A DNA stretch of 13,125 nt from Flavobacteriales bacterium. Its GTDB lineage: Bacteria; Bacteroidota; Bacteroidia; Flavobacteriales; BACL11. The notes beneath the pieces were generated by a model. The model did not search any database and had not been told where the DNA came from. It saw only the letters and a program-made list of their open reading frames with translations. The position numbers were made by a program, and so were the translations under genes. Location: NCBI GenBank assembly GCA_018675825.1, contig JABGXK010000197.1:1-13125 (forward strand). The letters are read 5' to 3'. Positions 1 to 8,997 of the stretch are shown piece after piece; the stretch's first letter is position 1; each line of letters starts with the position of its first letter.

Positions 1-219
1 GCAATGTTTCTAATATTCCTACTCATAATTGAAGTTCATATTAACTTTATTAATGAGAAATACCAACTAATAAGGGCCGTCTTCTTTTAAAAAGCTTGAA
101 TAAAGTTCATAAAATCACGCATAATATATCTTATGTAAACTTATTATATTAATAGTATAGTAGCTACTTATCTACAAACCTTTCTTTGATGTAATTGATC
201 CGTCAGAGCTAGTCTTTTA

Positions 220-2907
220 TCAACCGATATTAATATCAAGCACCTCATTTATTTTAGTTATTAATTTATCTATGATGTCATTTGTTCTTTTATCTATCCT
301 TTCAAAATTCCACATCATATTGTGATCAATTTTATTCTGATCTGCCTCCTTTATTAATTCATAAGCAGTATCTCTGGTATCTATAAATGTTGAATTAGAA
401 AGTGTCTTAAGCTTTTCCTTTGGCTCATAGTTTGATAATTCATTTTTATTCATTTTTTGACTAACCATAAATAAATTACCTATCTTATTTATATTTAGAT
501 CGTAATCCTTTTTTGTGTATTCAGGCAAAAATTGTTTCCAATTTTTATCACTTTGTGGCATGAAGTGCTCAATATTAATTTCACTTGGTATTCTGTCAAT
601 TGATTCTTTATCAACACTATCGGAATTGATAAGTATTAAAGCAAAACGACATAAGGCATAATTGTCTTTATAGTTAAGTTTTTCATAAAAAAAGTCTTTA
701 TTTAGATCTTCACTATCTATTAACTCATCGAGAAGTTTTTTAAGTGATTCCTTGATACCGTCCCCTTTTCCATCCAATATAATTTTATTTTCAAATAATT
801 TACTAAAAGCAGATTGGGATTTATCGTCAGCAACCATATTATCTAATTCTCTTGCCCAGACACTAAAGGATTTCTCTAATCTATTAGTAGGCTTAGTGTA
901 AATCCCATTATATAAAAATATAAAAAAAGCTAGATATCTTATGATTTTTATCGGGATCTTTATGTCACCAGATAGCTCTTTTAGATTTCTATATAAGCTA
1001 ATTAAAAATGTGTATGATTGAGTATGCTTTCTTATAGTTTTTAACAAAATAAAAGATTCGTTAAGTTCGTAATGGTCTTTTACATTTGGAAGATCTTTTT
1101 TTAAATCTCTCGTTGAAGTTTCATTAGATGCAATCATTTTTAAATTTTCGGAAGATTCATCTAAAAAATCTAAAAAATCTAACGAATCTAATTTTTTCTC
1201 AGATATATATGATGAAAGAATTAAATATAATTTCTTTTCTGTACAAAATTCATATCTTGAGATAAATGAATATCTTATAAATCTATTTAAAAGTATCTCG
1301 TTTTCTCCAAAGTTAGGAGCTAAACCTCCCTCTTCTTGACCATTTTCAATATTTCTAATCATTTCAGACCATTGGCTGTCAATTTTATTGATTAATTCTT
1401 CCCTATCAGTTAGTTTCTTTTTTTTATTTACGACCTTCTCAAACAACAAGCTTTTTATTAGATCTGAAGTTGTTAGCTTTGATCCTCTTGCATTAACTTG
1501 CTGAAAAATTTGAATTGCCTGTAAATCCTCAAAGACGTCAAAGGTAATCATTCTCATTTTTGCAATTTTTTTTCTTATTTCATTAAGAAAACCGATAGGA
1601 TCTTCATTGAAATTATTCGTTTGCTTAATTTTATATTCCAATGCTTTGTATGCCGCATAAACTCTTCGTTTAAATGAGTTATCTAAAATACTTTGAAGTT
1701 CTTTTGGTTTTTTTGAATCTAGAATATCAATTTCAGTATTACTTGTTTCATCATTTTGTATTAGTTTTTCAAAAAATTCCTCATTTTTTCGCGCTGGAAT
1801 AAACTTAAAATGGGATTCCAAAGTTGATTGATCTTCACCTTGAATGAAAGCATCATGAGTTTTTACTGCCAGTCTATTTACTTTCTTTTCATCATCTTCT
1901 ACTTCAGTTTCTAGAAACAAGTTTCTGATAAGAGCGCCCAGTATAGTTATTGTGGTTATCCTTTGCTGGCCATCAATAATTTCATAGGATTCATTGTCGT
2001 CAATTAATCTTCTGATAAACGTTCCAAGAAAAGGATTACTTTCAGCACCCAATATACTTTCATCCCAGAATTTTTCTATTTGATCCTCAGCTTCCCAAGA
2101 ATATCCTCTTTGAAAAGCAGGTAATGAATATCTAATTCCATTCTTATTAAGTATTATATCTTCAACTGTTGAATCAGAATTTATTTTATATTCTTTATTA
2201 TATTCATCATCTGTATGTATTTTTGCATCTATAAAATTATCATCTGAGTATGTTTCATACATAGTTTTTTTTATTGTCTGATTCTTTAAATATTCTTCTG
2301 GGTTATTTGGATCTAGGTTATGAATTATGAAGGACCCTTGTACCGTATCATTTGTATATTTTTTATTGTCATAAACAATTTTCTTAATTTGCGCCCAACT
2401 AAATTTGGGGAAAAAACTAATCTGATCAAAAAAAACAATTCTTGGATAAACTCTGTTACTATTCCATATTCGCTGGGATATTGTGTTGCCACTTGAGAAA
2501 TCAGAATCACTTAAAGCAAATTTGATTCTTGCTGCCGCAATTATGCCAATACCTTTAGGTGCCTTAAAATAAACATAATCACCTTTTTTAAATTTATACC
2601 TTTTAGATGGATAATCAGGAGTAAATCCCCAAAAAAATAGTCGATTTACCTCTTGACCGTTATAAGTAGTTGGTTGGTTTAATAATTTATTATATTTATT
2701 CAACTCTGATTTAATAAATTCTTCATCATCTATTTGAACTTTATCTTTATTTTTAAGTTGTTTATTAATTTTTTTTACATATCTCTTTGATATCGAATCA
2801 TCAATTTTGCTTATTTTACTAATATATTCCTCGGGTAATCCGACAGTTTTAAGAAAATTTTTTACTGTTTCTGCTCCTGAAACCGGAGTTACTATAATTT
2901 TTGTCAT
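220..2907 (-). CDS. GmrSD-type (DUF262-DUF1524) nuclease with an N-terminal PUA/EVE-like domain
   Basis: Probable type IV restriction-like enzyme, 895 aa. The DUF262 (GmrS-like) nucleotide-hydrolysing domain begins near residue 245, with FQRGYSW at 265-271, the hallmark DGQQR at 312-316 and NARG at 472-475. The C-terminal DUF1524 (GmrD-like) HNH nuclease shows IEHFMPQ at 779-785 (catalytic H781) and NKIGNLF at 807-813, followed by Asn- and Lys-containing positions typical of the family. GmrSD relatives cut modified phage DNA; BrxU and SspE are other defence members. Residues about 88-197 form an additional domain (FFWGF, KKGDYVYF, GIIAAARI, YPRIVFF, QGSFIIH) whose strand pattern resembles PUA/EVE/YTH folds that read modified bases; that part is inferred from pattern only. 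Residues 1-85 are charged and helical. It is the last gene of a three-gene minus-strand operon, 59 bases after the small membrane protein. The ATG has no Shine-Dalgarno; a TATAAT lies 5 bases upstream. It ends in TGA. Confidence 0.92.
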   Translation of the reverse strand: MTKIIVTPVSGAETVKNFLKTVGLPEEYISKISKIDDSISKRYVKKINKQLKNKDKVQIDDEEFIKSELNKYNKLLNQPTTYNGQEVNRLFFWGFTPDYPSKRYKFKKGDYVYFKAPKGIGIIAAARIKFALSDSDFSSGNTISQRIWNSNRVYPRIVFFDQISFFPKFSWAQIKKIVYDNKKYTNDTVQGSFIIHNLDPNNPEEYLKNQTIKKTMYETYSDDNFIDAKIHTDDEYNKEYKINSDSTVEDIILNKNGIRYSLPAFQRGYSWEAEDQIEKFWDESILGAESNPFLGTFIRRLIDDNESYEIIDGQQRITTITILGALIRNLFLETEVEDDEKKVNRLAVKTHDAFIQGEDQSTLESHFKFIPARKNEEFFEKLIQNDETSNTEIDILDSKKPKELQSILDNSFKRRVYAAYKALEYKIKQTNNFNEDPIGFLNEIRKKIAKMRMITFDVFEDLQAIQIFQQVNARGSKLTTSDLIKSLLFEKVVNKKKKLTDREELINKIDSQWSEMIRNIENGQEEGGLAPNFGENEILLNRFIRYSFISRYEFCTEKKLYLILSSYISEKKLDSLDFLDFLDESSENLKMIASNETSTRDLKKDLPNVKDHYELNESFILLKTIRKHTQSYTFLISLYRNLKELSGDIKIPIKIIRYLAFFIFLYNGIYTKPTNRLEKSFSVWARELDNMVADDKSQSAFSKLFENKIILDGKGDGIKESLKKLLDELIDSEDLNKDFFYEKLNYKDNYALCRFALILINSDSVDKESIDRIPSEINIEHFMPQSDKNWKQFLPEYTKKDYDLNINKIGNLFMVSQKMNKNELSNYEPKEKLKTLSNSTFIDTRDTAYELIKEADQNKIDHNMMWNFERIDKRTNDIIDKLITKINEVLDINIG
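1156..1191 (-). repeat. Four tandem 9-bp units coding LD[S/F/F/E]
   Basis: Inside the DUF262 gene four consecutive 9-base units begin with TTAGAT (minus strand) and encode the tripeptides LDS, LDF, LDF, LDE at residues 573-584. The middle two units are identical. The unit length is a multiple of three, so copy-number change would keep the frame. It is probably a chance or slippage-derived micro-repeat. Confidence 0.55.
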
Positions 2908-2912
2908 ATAAA

Positions 2913-2918
2913 ATTATA
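2913..2918 (-). promoter_or_regulatory. TATAAT hexamer 5 bases before the DUF262 start codon
   Basis: A perfect -10 consensus ends 5 bases before the ATG at 2907. If used, transcription would begin at or next to the start codon and give a leaderless mRNA. No convincing -35 is seen at 16-18 bases. In DNA this AT-rich the hexamer can arise by chance, and the gene may simply be read through from the upstream operon. Confidence 0.3.
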
Positions 2919-2966
2919 GCATTTTAAGATGTTATATACTTATTAAAATGTTTCATGACTTTTTAA

Positions 2967-3386
2967 CTACGGTTTTCGCCGTTTAAAGAAAAAAAGCGGA
3001 AGAAAGGCGAACAAAAAGTTTAAGCCGAATTTAAAAAACCCTATTGCACTTATTACTGAAATAACAACACAGGCAATTAAGAATTTATCTTTGTTGGCAA
3101 TTAACTTTTCTAAGTCTAAATTTTCAATATGTTTATCTTTTTTTGTCTCGTCCTGAGTTGTTATTGGTTCTGGTACTATATTGCGCTCAATTAATGATTC
3201 CACTTCATATTTACTTTTTAATAAAGACAACTGATTATCCTCACTTCTTTCATTAAGTGGAAATCTATTTATTTCATTATTTATCTTTTCTAAAAGTTCT
3301 TTAAGTTCATCAATTCTTCCTTCAGAGGAGAGATTGTTAGCAAACTCAATTACCTCATCTGAATTATTTATATGTACATTGTCCAT
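2967..3386 (-). CDS. Small protein with C-terminal membrane hairpin, unknown family
   Basis: I do not recognise this 139-aa protein. Residues 1-70 are acidic and predicted helical (ELKELLEKINNEI at 27-39 has coiled-coil spacing). A polar linker spans about 71-100, then a strongly hydrophobic stretch covers 102-134, interrupted by K119 and G121, and the protein ends in KRRKP. This suits either one long or two short membrane helices with a basic cytoplasmic tail. There is no signal peptide, so the helical N-terminal part should be cytoplasmic. It sits between the helicase-nuclease (31-base gap) and the DUF262 nuclease (59-base gap) in the same orientation, so it is likely co-transcribed and could tether or regulate either neighbour. 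The ATG at 3386 is preceded by a weak GAG six bases upstream. That it is a real gene rests on operon position, the sharp polar/hydrophobic division and a clean stop. Confidence 0.72.
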   Translation of the reverse strand: MDNVHINNSDEVIEFANNLSSEGRIDELKELLEKINNEINRFPLNERSEDNQLSLLKSKYEVESLIERNIVPEPITTQDETKKDKHIENLDLEKLIANKDKFLIACVVISVISAIGFFKFGLNFLFAFLPLFFFKRRKP

Positions 3387-3417
3387 CTTTATCTCAATAC
3401 TTAATCTTTCTCTAATC

Positions 3418-6400
3418 TTATAAAATAATTAATTTCTTTTGTAATTTTTCTATTTCTGATTTTGGATTTTTAAACCAGTCTGTAGACCAAATTCTATGAA
3501 TTTTCCAACCCTTGAATTCAAGTATTTCCTGCCTATTACGATCTCTATCTTTTGCTGTCTTTGAAGAATGATAAGCTGCTCCATCACATTCAATACCCAA
3601 AACATACTCCCCTTTTTCTCTGTCATATAAGGCCATATCGATTCTAAATCCGCTTTGCTTCACTTGTGTATGCTTCTCGTACCTATTAAATGCAGGATTT
3701 GATTCCAAAGCAATTTTAACTGATTCTTCAAAGTATGAATCAGTCTCATGATTTACTTCCTCAGGTCTTATAGCAATAAGACCGGTTTCTAGATACTTAA
3801 GCCAATCCTTAAGTGCTGCTTTACCCTTAGAGATATGTTCGGATTCAGTAAGGTGAGAAGACAACATAGAAGTAAAAACAACCAGCTTCAGTCTTTGTCT
3901 AGTAATTATAACATTTAACCTTTTATAGCCACCCTCTCTATTGATCGGGCCAAAGCTCTGCCTCATCGCAGTCGCTCCTCTTTCAGGGCCATAAACTGTT
4001 GATATTATAACTACATCTCTTTCATCACCTTGGATTGATTCTAGATTTTGTACTATAAGTCTTTCGGTTCCTTCTTTTGCCTTGTCCCAATAATTTCTGT
4101 ATCTTCTAAAGCTAGGTGAATCGGCCTCCAATATATCTATTGCATCCTCTATGAGCTCTTTTTGTTCTTTGTTTGATGTTCCAATAAGTATTGAGTAAGT
4201 TAAGTTCTCTTCTTTGCTTGTAAAATCTTCAAGGTATTTAGTTATTTCTGATATTTCAGCTATATTGGTACCACCTTGTTTATAGTCAGTTTTATCTTTA
4301 TCTAGATAGAAATATTCAATACATTTTGACTTTTCTATAGTCTCAGTTGAAGGAGGTATAACTAATCTATCATTGTAAAATTTTTCGTTGGAAAATTTAA
4401 TTAATTCTGAATATTTTGATCTATAATGAACTAGTAGTTGCTTAGAACTTTTCCCTAATCCTAATCTTGAATTAGCAATTTCAAGCAAGGATGCAACATC
4501 TCCTATTTGTTCCTCTTTCTCTTCTTTTTCTTTAGCGGTAAAAAAACTGGTTGGAGGTAGTTGTTGCGAATCACCTGCAATTATAAATTGCTTCCCTCTA
4601 GCCAATGTAGGGATAGAATCCTCTAGTTTTATTTGGGATGCTTCATCCATTATAACTACATCAAATAGACCATATTCTTGTTTAAAGAAATTGGAGACGG
4701 CAGATGGATCAGCAATGAAGCATGGTGTCAAAAGAGACATTGATTCAAAAGCTCTTTTCATAAAGCTATGTATGCTTACTCTTGCCTTAGGTTTTGCAGT
4801 TACATGAGAGACTAATTGCATTTCTGTTAAATCTTTAATTCTTCCAGTATTGCCAGCCGGCATTCTTAATTTATTTAATTTTTGCATTAAATGAACTTTC
4901 TTTTTAAACGATGTAACTAGTTCGTTTTCGTGAATAATAAAATCGTTAATGTTCTTTATATAATTCTCATTATCATAAAGTTTTGAATTAGATGAAATGT
5001 GATTTTTAATTTTATACTCTAAATATATACAAGTTAGGATGTCTTCTGCATATTCGATTATTTCTTTAATTGTATTAAATTTGGTTAAATAATCTTTAAC
5101 TATTAAACCATCTTTTCCAAATAAATTTTTAATATTTAATATATGTAGAAAGTCAGGAGAGTTAACACCCTCACCTATTTCTTTAAGAACATTTAATTGA
5201 TCAGTTATATAATCACAAGAAATATCATTTTTACCTTCGATCAAATAGTCTAAATTTTTATGACTTATCTTTAATCCATAGGAGCTATGAAGAAAGGCAA
5301 AATCTTTTTCTAAAGTATTTATAGTTTCAATAAAGGATCTTAATGAATCAAATGAGTTGCCAGAATCGTTAAATAAATTTACAGCATTTTTTTCGGTTGA
5401 TTCAACAAGAGAGAGGTGCTTAGATAAACCTATTATTTTTTTGGATTCTTCAGATGTTAATTCGCTGAATATGAAGTCCTCCAAGTTGTTAATTAATTTT
5501 AAGTTATCATTTATAAAAGTTGAAATTTCTTTAGAGTTGTTAAAAATATTTATTAATTTTGTTTTAGAGTTAAAAATTTCAGAATTATCATTAATCTTGC
5601 TAAAAGTATCTAAAATTTTGTCGAATTCTGATATTAGGTACTTACTTTTGCGGTCAATTAAAAATCGATTTTTATTCGTATCAAAAGCAAAAATCATTTC
5701 TGAAACTTTCTGAAAAACCTCTCGAGGCTTAACTAACAGAACGTCTTGGCTCTCATATATATTGTCAATTAATTCATCGTCATTGAGAATATTGTATATT
5801 AGTCCTTGTTCGTTAGCAGTAAAATCCTTACTTATTGAATCCTCAAATTTTTTGTTAATATTTAGTATTTGGGCAAAATCAATCATTTTTTCAAATATAT
5901 GTTTTGGATCTGAACAGATCCAATCGATTAATAAAGTTGGCTCATCTTTTTTATCTGTGTCTGATAAGTCTGCAAATCTTAAAAATATTTCAAGGCTTTT
6001 TCTGTTAGACATTAAAATCTTGTAAAACTTTTCAATAAAGCTAAGAGCTTCCTTCGCAAGATTAAGCGTTTGAACAATTTCATGATCTTTTATATTTTTT
6101 ATTGGAACAGTAGTTCTAATTTCCTTGAAGTTTTTAAGGAAAATAAAGGACTTAATTTTACATAAAATAGAGGTATTTTCTTTAATATTATCATCTATTT
6201 CTGCAATCTTCCTTTTAATCTCCGTTGAAAACGATCTAGACTCCAAGTTAAAGCCATTTATGTTGACAATTTCATTCAAATACTGTGTAAGAGGAAGACT
6301 CTTTAAATCTGAATAAAAGCTTTCAAGACTGCTTTTGGAATCATTACTTTGCTCTTCTTGATATATATTTTCTTGATCAAAAAAATCATTAAATATTTTG

Positions 6401-8931
6401 TAATTTATACCACTATTTAAATATCTAAAATAGCGTTGATTTTCAGTAAAATTAGTAAGTACTTTTATAAGCTTTTGATAAAAAAGCTTTCTCTCAATCA
6501 TATTCGTTGATATTTCCAAAGTATATTTTTTGAAAAATTTATCATATATCTCACACAAACTATCAAATTCTCTTAAGACGGAAATATAACCATTTATATC
6601 TTTAATCTCCTTATCTAGGTGACCAATCTCTATATCGTACATTTGGCGCTCTTCAGAGGTCAGATTTACTATAGATGGGTCAATAGCAGGAAGAGTGTTT
6701 ATATAAAAAGAAGTCAGCTTTTTAAGCCGGTAGGTCTTTGTTCTATTAAAGATACTTTCTTCAGAAAATTTACTTACTATTGTTGAAAAAGTTGAGCAAG
6801 TCGTATTTAAATCTTGGTTTTCCTTTACAGATCGTAAAATTATATCTAATAAATCTTTATTAAGATCTCTATTATCAACATTTTGATATGCATCTAATAA
6901 GACTGAAAGATTATGTAAATCAGGATATCTAACAGTTTCTTTTATACCGAACTCCAGTATTTTTGTTAGTTGATCTCTAGAATCTAAAAATAAATTTTGA
7001 ATATTTTTTATTTTGGATTTTAGATCATCAATATTAACACCTTCATTTATGGCATATAGTTCGTTATTGATTAGATTTGAAGATTTATCAATATTGTTGT
7101 CTTTTGTATATTGAATTAGTTTTTTTATTAAAAGAAAATTGTTAGAGGGATTATCTAAAATATTATTAGAGATAGGACCAAGCTTAGTAATATTGCTAAT
7201 ATAGTCTGTAATTTGGGATTTTGTTTTTAAAATATTAAGCAAAGATATTGAGTCTACAAGGTTTAGACTAGTCTCTTCTTCTTCTAAGAATTGAATATTA
7301 ATGATCTTATCTTCCACTGTTTTTTTATAGTAGTCTGAAGAAAAATCTACTTTGTTTAAAAAAGCTTTTTTATTTGACTCCAATTCATCAGTTACAGCTT
7401 TATTTTTTAAGTTGTGAGTTTTGATTTCTATTATATTTTTTATGTTTTCATAGAATGTTTCCTTCTTCATTTTATAGTTATCAAAAATCGTACAGAGATT
7501 ATGGTGGTGGGATTCTTTAAGTTTTTTGTGAACAACATCTAGCGCAGGTTTCTTAGCAGCCATAAATAAAACCTTTTTCCCACTTAGGCAGAGATGCATA
7601 ATTAAGTTTGCTATCGTTTGTGACTTACCAGTTCCCGGTGGCCCTTGTAAAACAATACTTTCACCATTTAGAGCAGCCACTATAGCGGCGTGCTGTGATA
7701 CATCAGATTTTAATATTGTAACAGGAACATCTTTTCTGTATGTTTCATCTAGATCTAAACTAATTTCATCATACGATAGTGGATCACTAATAGATTTATT
7801 TTCTTGACCAAAAATTATACTATTTAGTGAATCTAAAGAGGAAGGATCACCTTCCCACTTTTCCCAATTACAGTCATTCCATTGTATTAACTTTAATGTA
7901 TTAAAAGTATCGAAGGTGCAAAATGATGAAAACTTGATTTCTGTTTTACCCTTTATCTTATTTTTAATTTTTTTAAAGTAGGATTCAATATATTTGGATG
8001 TCGATTCAGCGGTTTCTAGATAATCGCTAAATTCCTCATAATTAAACTCATTTAAGGTTATTCCAAATTTTTTTTCTAATGTCTTAGATAAGCTCCTGTT
8101 AAATATAAGATTTGCGTTATCATCAGAGAACTTGTATTTTTTGCACTCGTTTGAAATATCATTATTTTTTTCAATTTTTAATCTTAGTAGAAGTAGTGGT
8201 GAGTTGTAGATTTTGTTGGAGGCTTCTGACTCTTTATATGAAATATTACCGCATGTTAAATACACACAGCTAGAGCCAGTTTCGTTCAAACTAGAATCAT
8301 ATTTTTTTTTAAAGTCATTCAATCTGCGTGCTAATTGATCTTCAAATAGTAGAGTTTCAATAGTGTTATCTAGATAAGAAGAATCATTTTTAATTTTCTG
8401 TGGATCTATTAAGATTTCGTAGGAGGTATCAATATTTCTAGCTTTTGCAATTTCAATTGGTGAAACTTTTCTTTCCGTCAAATCTAAATTGTAAAGCTTT
8501 TTGAAAAGTATTTTTTGTACTTTCTGATCAAAATCAAAAAGAGCTATTTCCTTATCGTCACCGGGCTCCATTTCTTCAATATCTTCAAGTTCTTTTATTA
8601 GTAGCTCATCTTTTTCTAGTAATTCAATTTTACTGCTTTTAAATTCAGCACTTTTTCTTTTCTTTTCAATTTCTTTACCATGATCGTATCCCTTGTCGAT
8701 GGGAGATAAGTCCAGTTTTTTATTCGTCAGAAATTTATAAATAAGAACCCCCATAACCTCATGGATCACTCTAATCCTGGGGTTGGGTCCACTATTACTA
8801 GAAAGTCTTTGATTATTTAAGGGATCTGATGTGGTTGTTCCAATAAATTTATCTCTAATTTTATTTAACTCATCTATGAGTAACTTAATTTTCTTGTCTT
8901 CTTTTAAAGCCATATTGATATCATTTAACAC
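3418..8931 (-). CDS. Giant SF1 helicase with C-terminal Vsr-like nuclease (Hhe/DUF4011-helicase-like)
   Basis: Probable DNA helicase-nuclease of 1837 aa, resembling the DUF4011-helicase-Vsr proteins known as defence genes (I recall the single-gene system Hhe). Walker A GPPGTGKS is at 430-437, motif Ia KKVLFMAAKKPALDVV at 452-467, Walker B DVVIMDEAS at 1424-1432, motif III GDSQQLPP at 1453-1460, motif IV LLVHYRSKYSEL at 1499-1510, motif V around ESIQGDERDVVIIS (1631-1644), and motif VI RLNVIITRQR at 1671-1680. About 950 Lys/Asn/Ile-rich, mostly helical residues separate motifs Ia and II. The last 100 residues are an MTES_1575-type PD-(D/E)xK nuclease: D1765, then E1781-C-D1783, YH at 1787-1788, DRDRNRQ and GWKIHRIWSTDW. 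The N-terminus (RDKFIGTTTSDPL) weakly recalls DUF4011. Numbering counts from a GTG at 8931; the in-frame ATG at 8913 (residue 7) is an equally good start and gives a more normal leader after the TATAAT at 8940-8945. It is the first gene of a three-gene operon. Confidence 0.92.
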   Translation of the reverse strand: MLNDINMALKEDKKIKLLIDELNKIRDKFIGTTTSDPLNNQRLSSNSGPNPRIRVIHEVMGVLIYKFLTNKKLDLSPIDKGYDHGKEIEKKRKSAEFKSSKIELLEKDELLIKELEDIEEMEPGDDKEIALFDFDQKVQKILFKKLYNLDLTERKVSPIEIAKARNIDTSYEILIDPQKIKNDSSYLDNTIETLLFEDQLARRLNDFKKKYDSSLNETGSSCVYLTCGNISYKESEASNKIYNSPLLLLRLKIEKNNDISNECKKYKFSDDNANLIFNRSLSKTLEKKFGITLNEFNYEEFSDYLETAESTSKYIESYFKKIKNKIKGKTEIKFSSFCTFDTFNTLKLIQWNDCNWEKWEGDPSSLDSLNSIIFGQENKSISDPLSYDEISLDLDETYRKDVPVTILKSDVSQHAAIVAALNGESIVLQGPPGTGKSQTIANLIMHLCLSGKKVLFMAAKKPALDVVHKKLKESHHHNLCTIFDNYKMKKETFYENIKNIIEIKTHNLKNKAVTDELESNKKAFLNKVDFSSDYYKKTVEDKIINIQFLEEEETSLNLVDSISLLNILKTKSQITDYISNITKLGPISNNILDNPSNNFLLIKKLIQYTKDNNIDKSSNLINNELYAINEGVNIDDLKSKIKNIQNLFLDSRDQLTKILEFGIKETVRYPDLHNLSVLLDAYQNVDNRDLNKDLLDIILRSVKENQDLNTTCSTFSTIVSKFSEESIFNRTKTYRLKKLTSFYINTLPAIDPSIVNLTSEERQMYDIEIGHLDKEIKDINGYISVLREFDSLCEIYDKFFKKYTLEISTNMIERKLFYQKLIKVLTNFTENQRYFRYLNSGINYKIFNDFFDQENIYQEEQSNDSKSSLESFYSDLKSLPLTQYLNEIVNINGFNLESRSFSTEIKRKIAEIDDNIKENTSILCKIKSFIFLKNFKEIRTTVPIKNIKDHEIVQTLNLAKEALSFIEKFYKILMSNRKSLEIFLRFADLSDTDKKDEPTLLIDWICSDPKHIFEKMIDFAQILNINKKFEDSISKDFTANEQGLIYNILNDDELIDNIYESQDVLLVKPREVFQKVSEMIFAFDTNKNRFLIDRKSKYLISEFDKILDTFSKINDNSEIFNSKTKLINIFNNSKEISTFINDNLKLINNLEDFIFSELTSEESKKIIGLSKHLSLVESTEKNAVNLFNDSGNSFDSLRSFIETINTLEKDFAFLHSSYGLKISHKNLDYLIEGKNDISCDYITDQLNVLKEIGEGVNSPDFLHILNIKNLFGKDGLIVKDYLTKFNTIKEIIEYAEDILTCIYLEYKIKNHISSNSKLYDNENYIKNINDFIIHENELVTSFKKKVHLMQKLNKLRMPAGNTGRIKDLTEMQLVSHVTAKPKARVSIHSFMKRAFESMSLLTPCFIADPSAVSNFFKQEYGLFDVVIMDEASQIKLEDSIPTLARGKQFIIAGDSQQLPPTSFFTAKEKEEKEEQIGDVASLLEIANSRLGLGKSSKQLLVHYRSKYSELIKFSNEKFYNDRLVIPPSTETIEKSKCIEYFYLDKDKTDYKQGGTNIAEISEITKYLEDFTSKEENLTYSILIGTSNKEQKELIEDAIDILEADSPSFRRYRNYWDKAKEGTERLIVQNLESIQGDERDVVIISTVYGPERGATAMRQSFGPINREGGYKRLNVIITRQRLKLVVFTSMLSSHLTESEHISKGKAALKDWLKYLETGLIAIRPEEVNHETDSYFEESVKIALESNPAFNRYEKHTQVKQSGFRIDMALYDREKGEYVLGIECDGAAYHSSKTAKDRDRNRQEILEFKGWKIHRIWSTDWFKNPKSEIEKLQKKLIIL

Positions 8932-8997
8932 CCAAGTTTATTATATCAAATATAATCTTATTTAATAAAGCTATAAAAATCAGTTAACTTATACCTT
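8932..8997. promoter_or_regulatory. Divergent promoter region between helicase operon and peroxidase gene
   Basis: These 66 bases separate two genes transcribed away from each other, so both promoters should lie here or overlap the gene starts. On the minus strand a perfect TATAAT occupies 8945-8940, with only a poor -35 (TTATTA at 8968-8963, 17-base spacing). Transcription would start near 8933, about 20 bases before the ATG at 8913. On the plus strand TATAAA at 8972-8977 is a possible -10 for the peroxidase, about 20 bases before its ATG. No inverted repeat or regulator site stands out. Confidence 0.4.

Noticed and set aside
4..90. Short plus-strand reading frame of 28 codons with a hydrophobic N-terminus, open to the window edge
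   Set aside because: No ribosome-binding site and no family resemblance; such frames are common by chance in AT-rich DNA. It could be the tail of a gene starting outside the window, but nothing supports that.
159..168. 10-base perfect palindrome AGTAGCTACT downstream of the DUF262 gene
   Set aside because: Palindrome without a loop or following T-run on either strand, so not a terminator; short palindromes are expected by chance.
2969..2982. Small inverted repeat (ACGG, 6-base loop, CCGT) at the end of the 139-aa gene
   Set aside because: Only four base pairs and no clean T-tract after it; more likely coding sequence than a terminator inside the operon.
5357..6316. Three plus-strand reading frames of 63-118 codons inside the helicase gene
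   Set aside because: They lie wholly antisense to a well-supported gene in a low-complexity AT-rich part and have no domain resemblance; shadows.
8302..8315. Nine-base T run (Lys codons on the minus strand) as a possible phase-variable or slippage site
   Set aside because: Homopolymer runs of this size recur throughout the AT-rich coding sequence here and the reading frame is intact across it.
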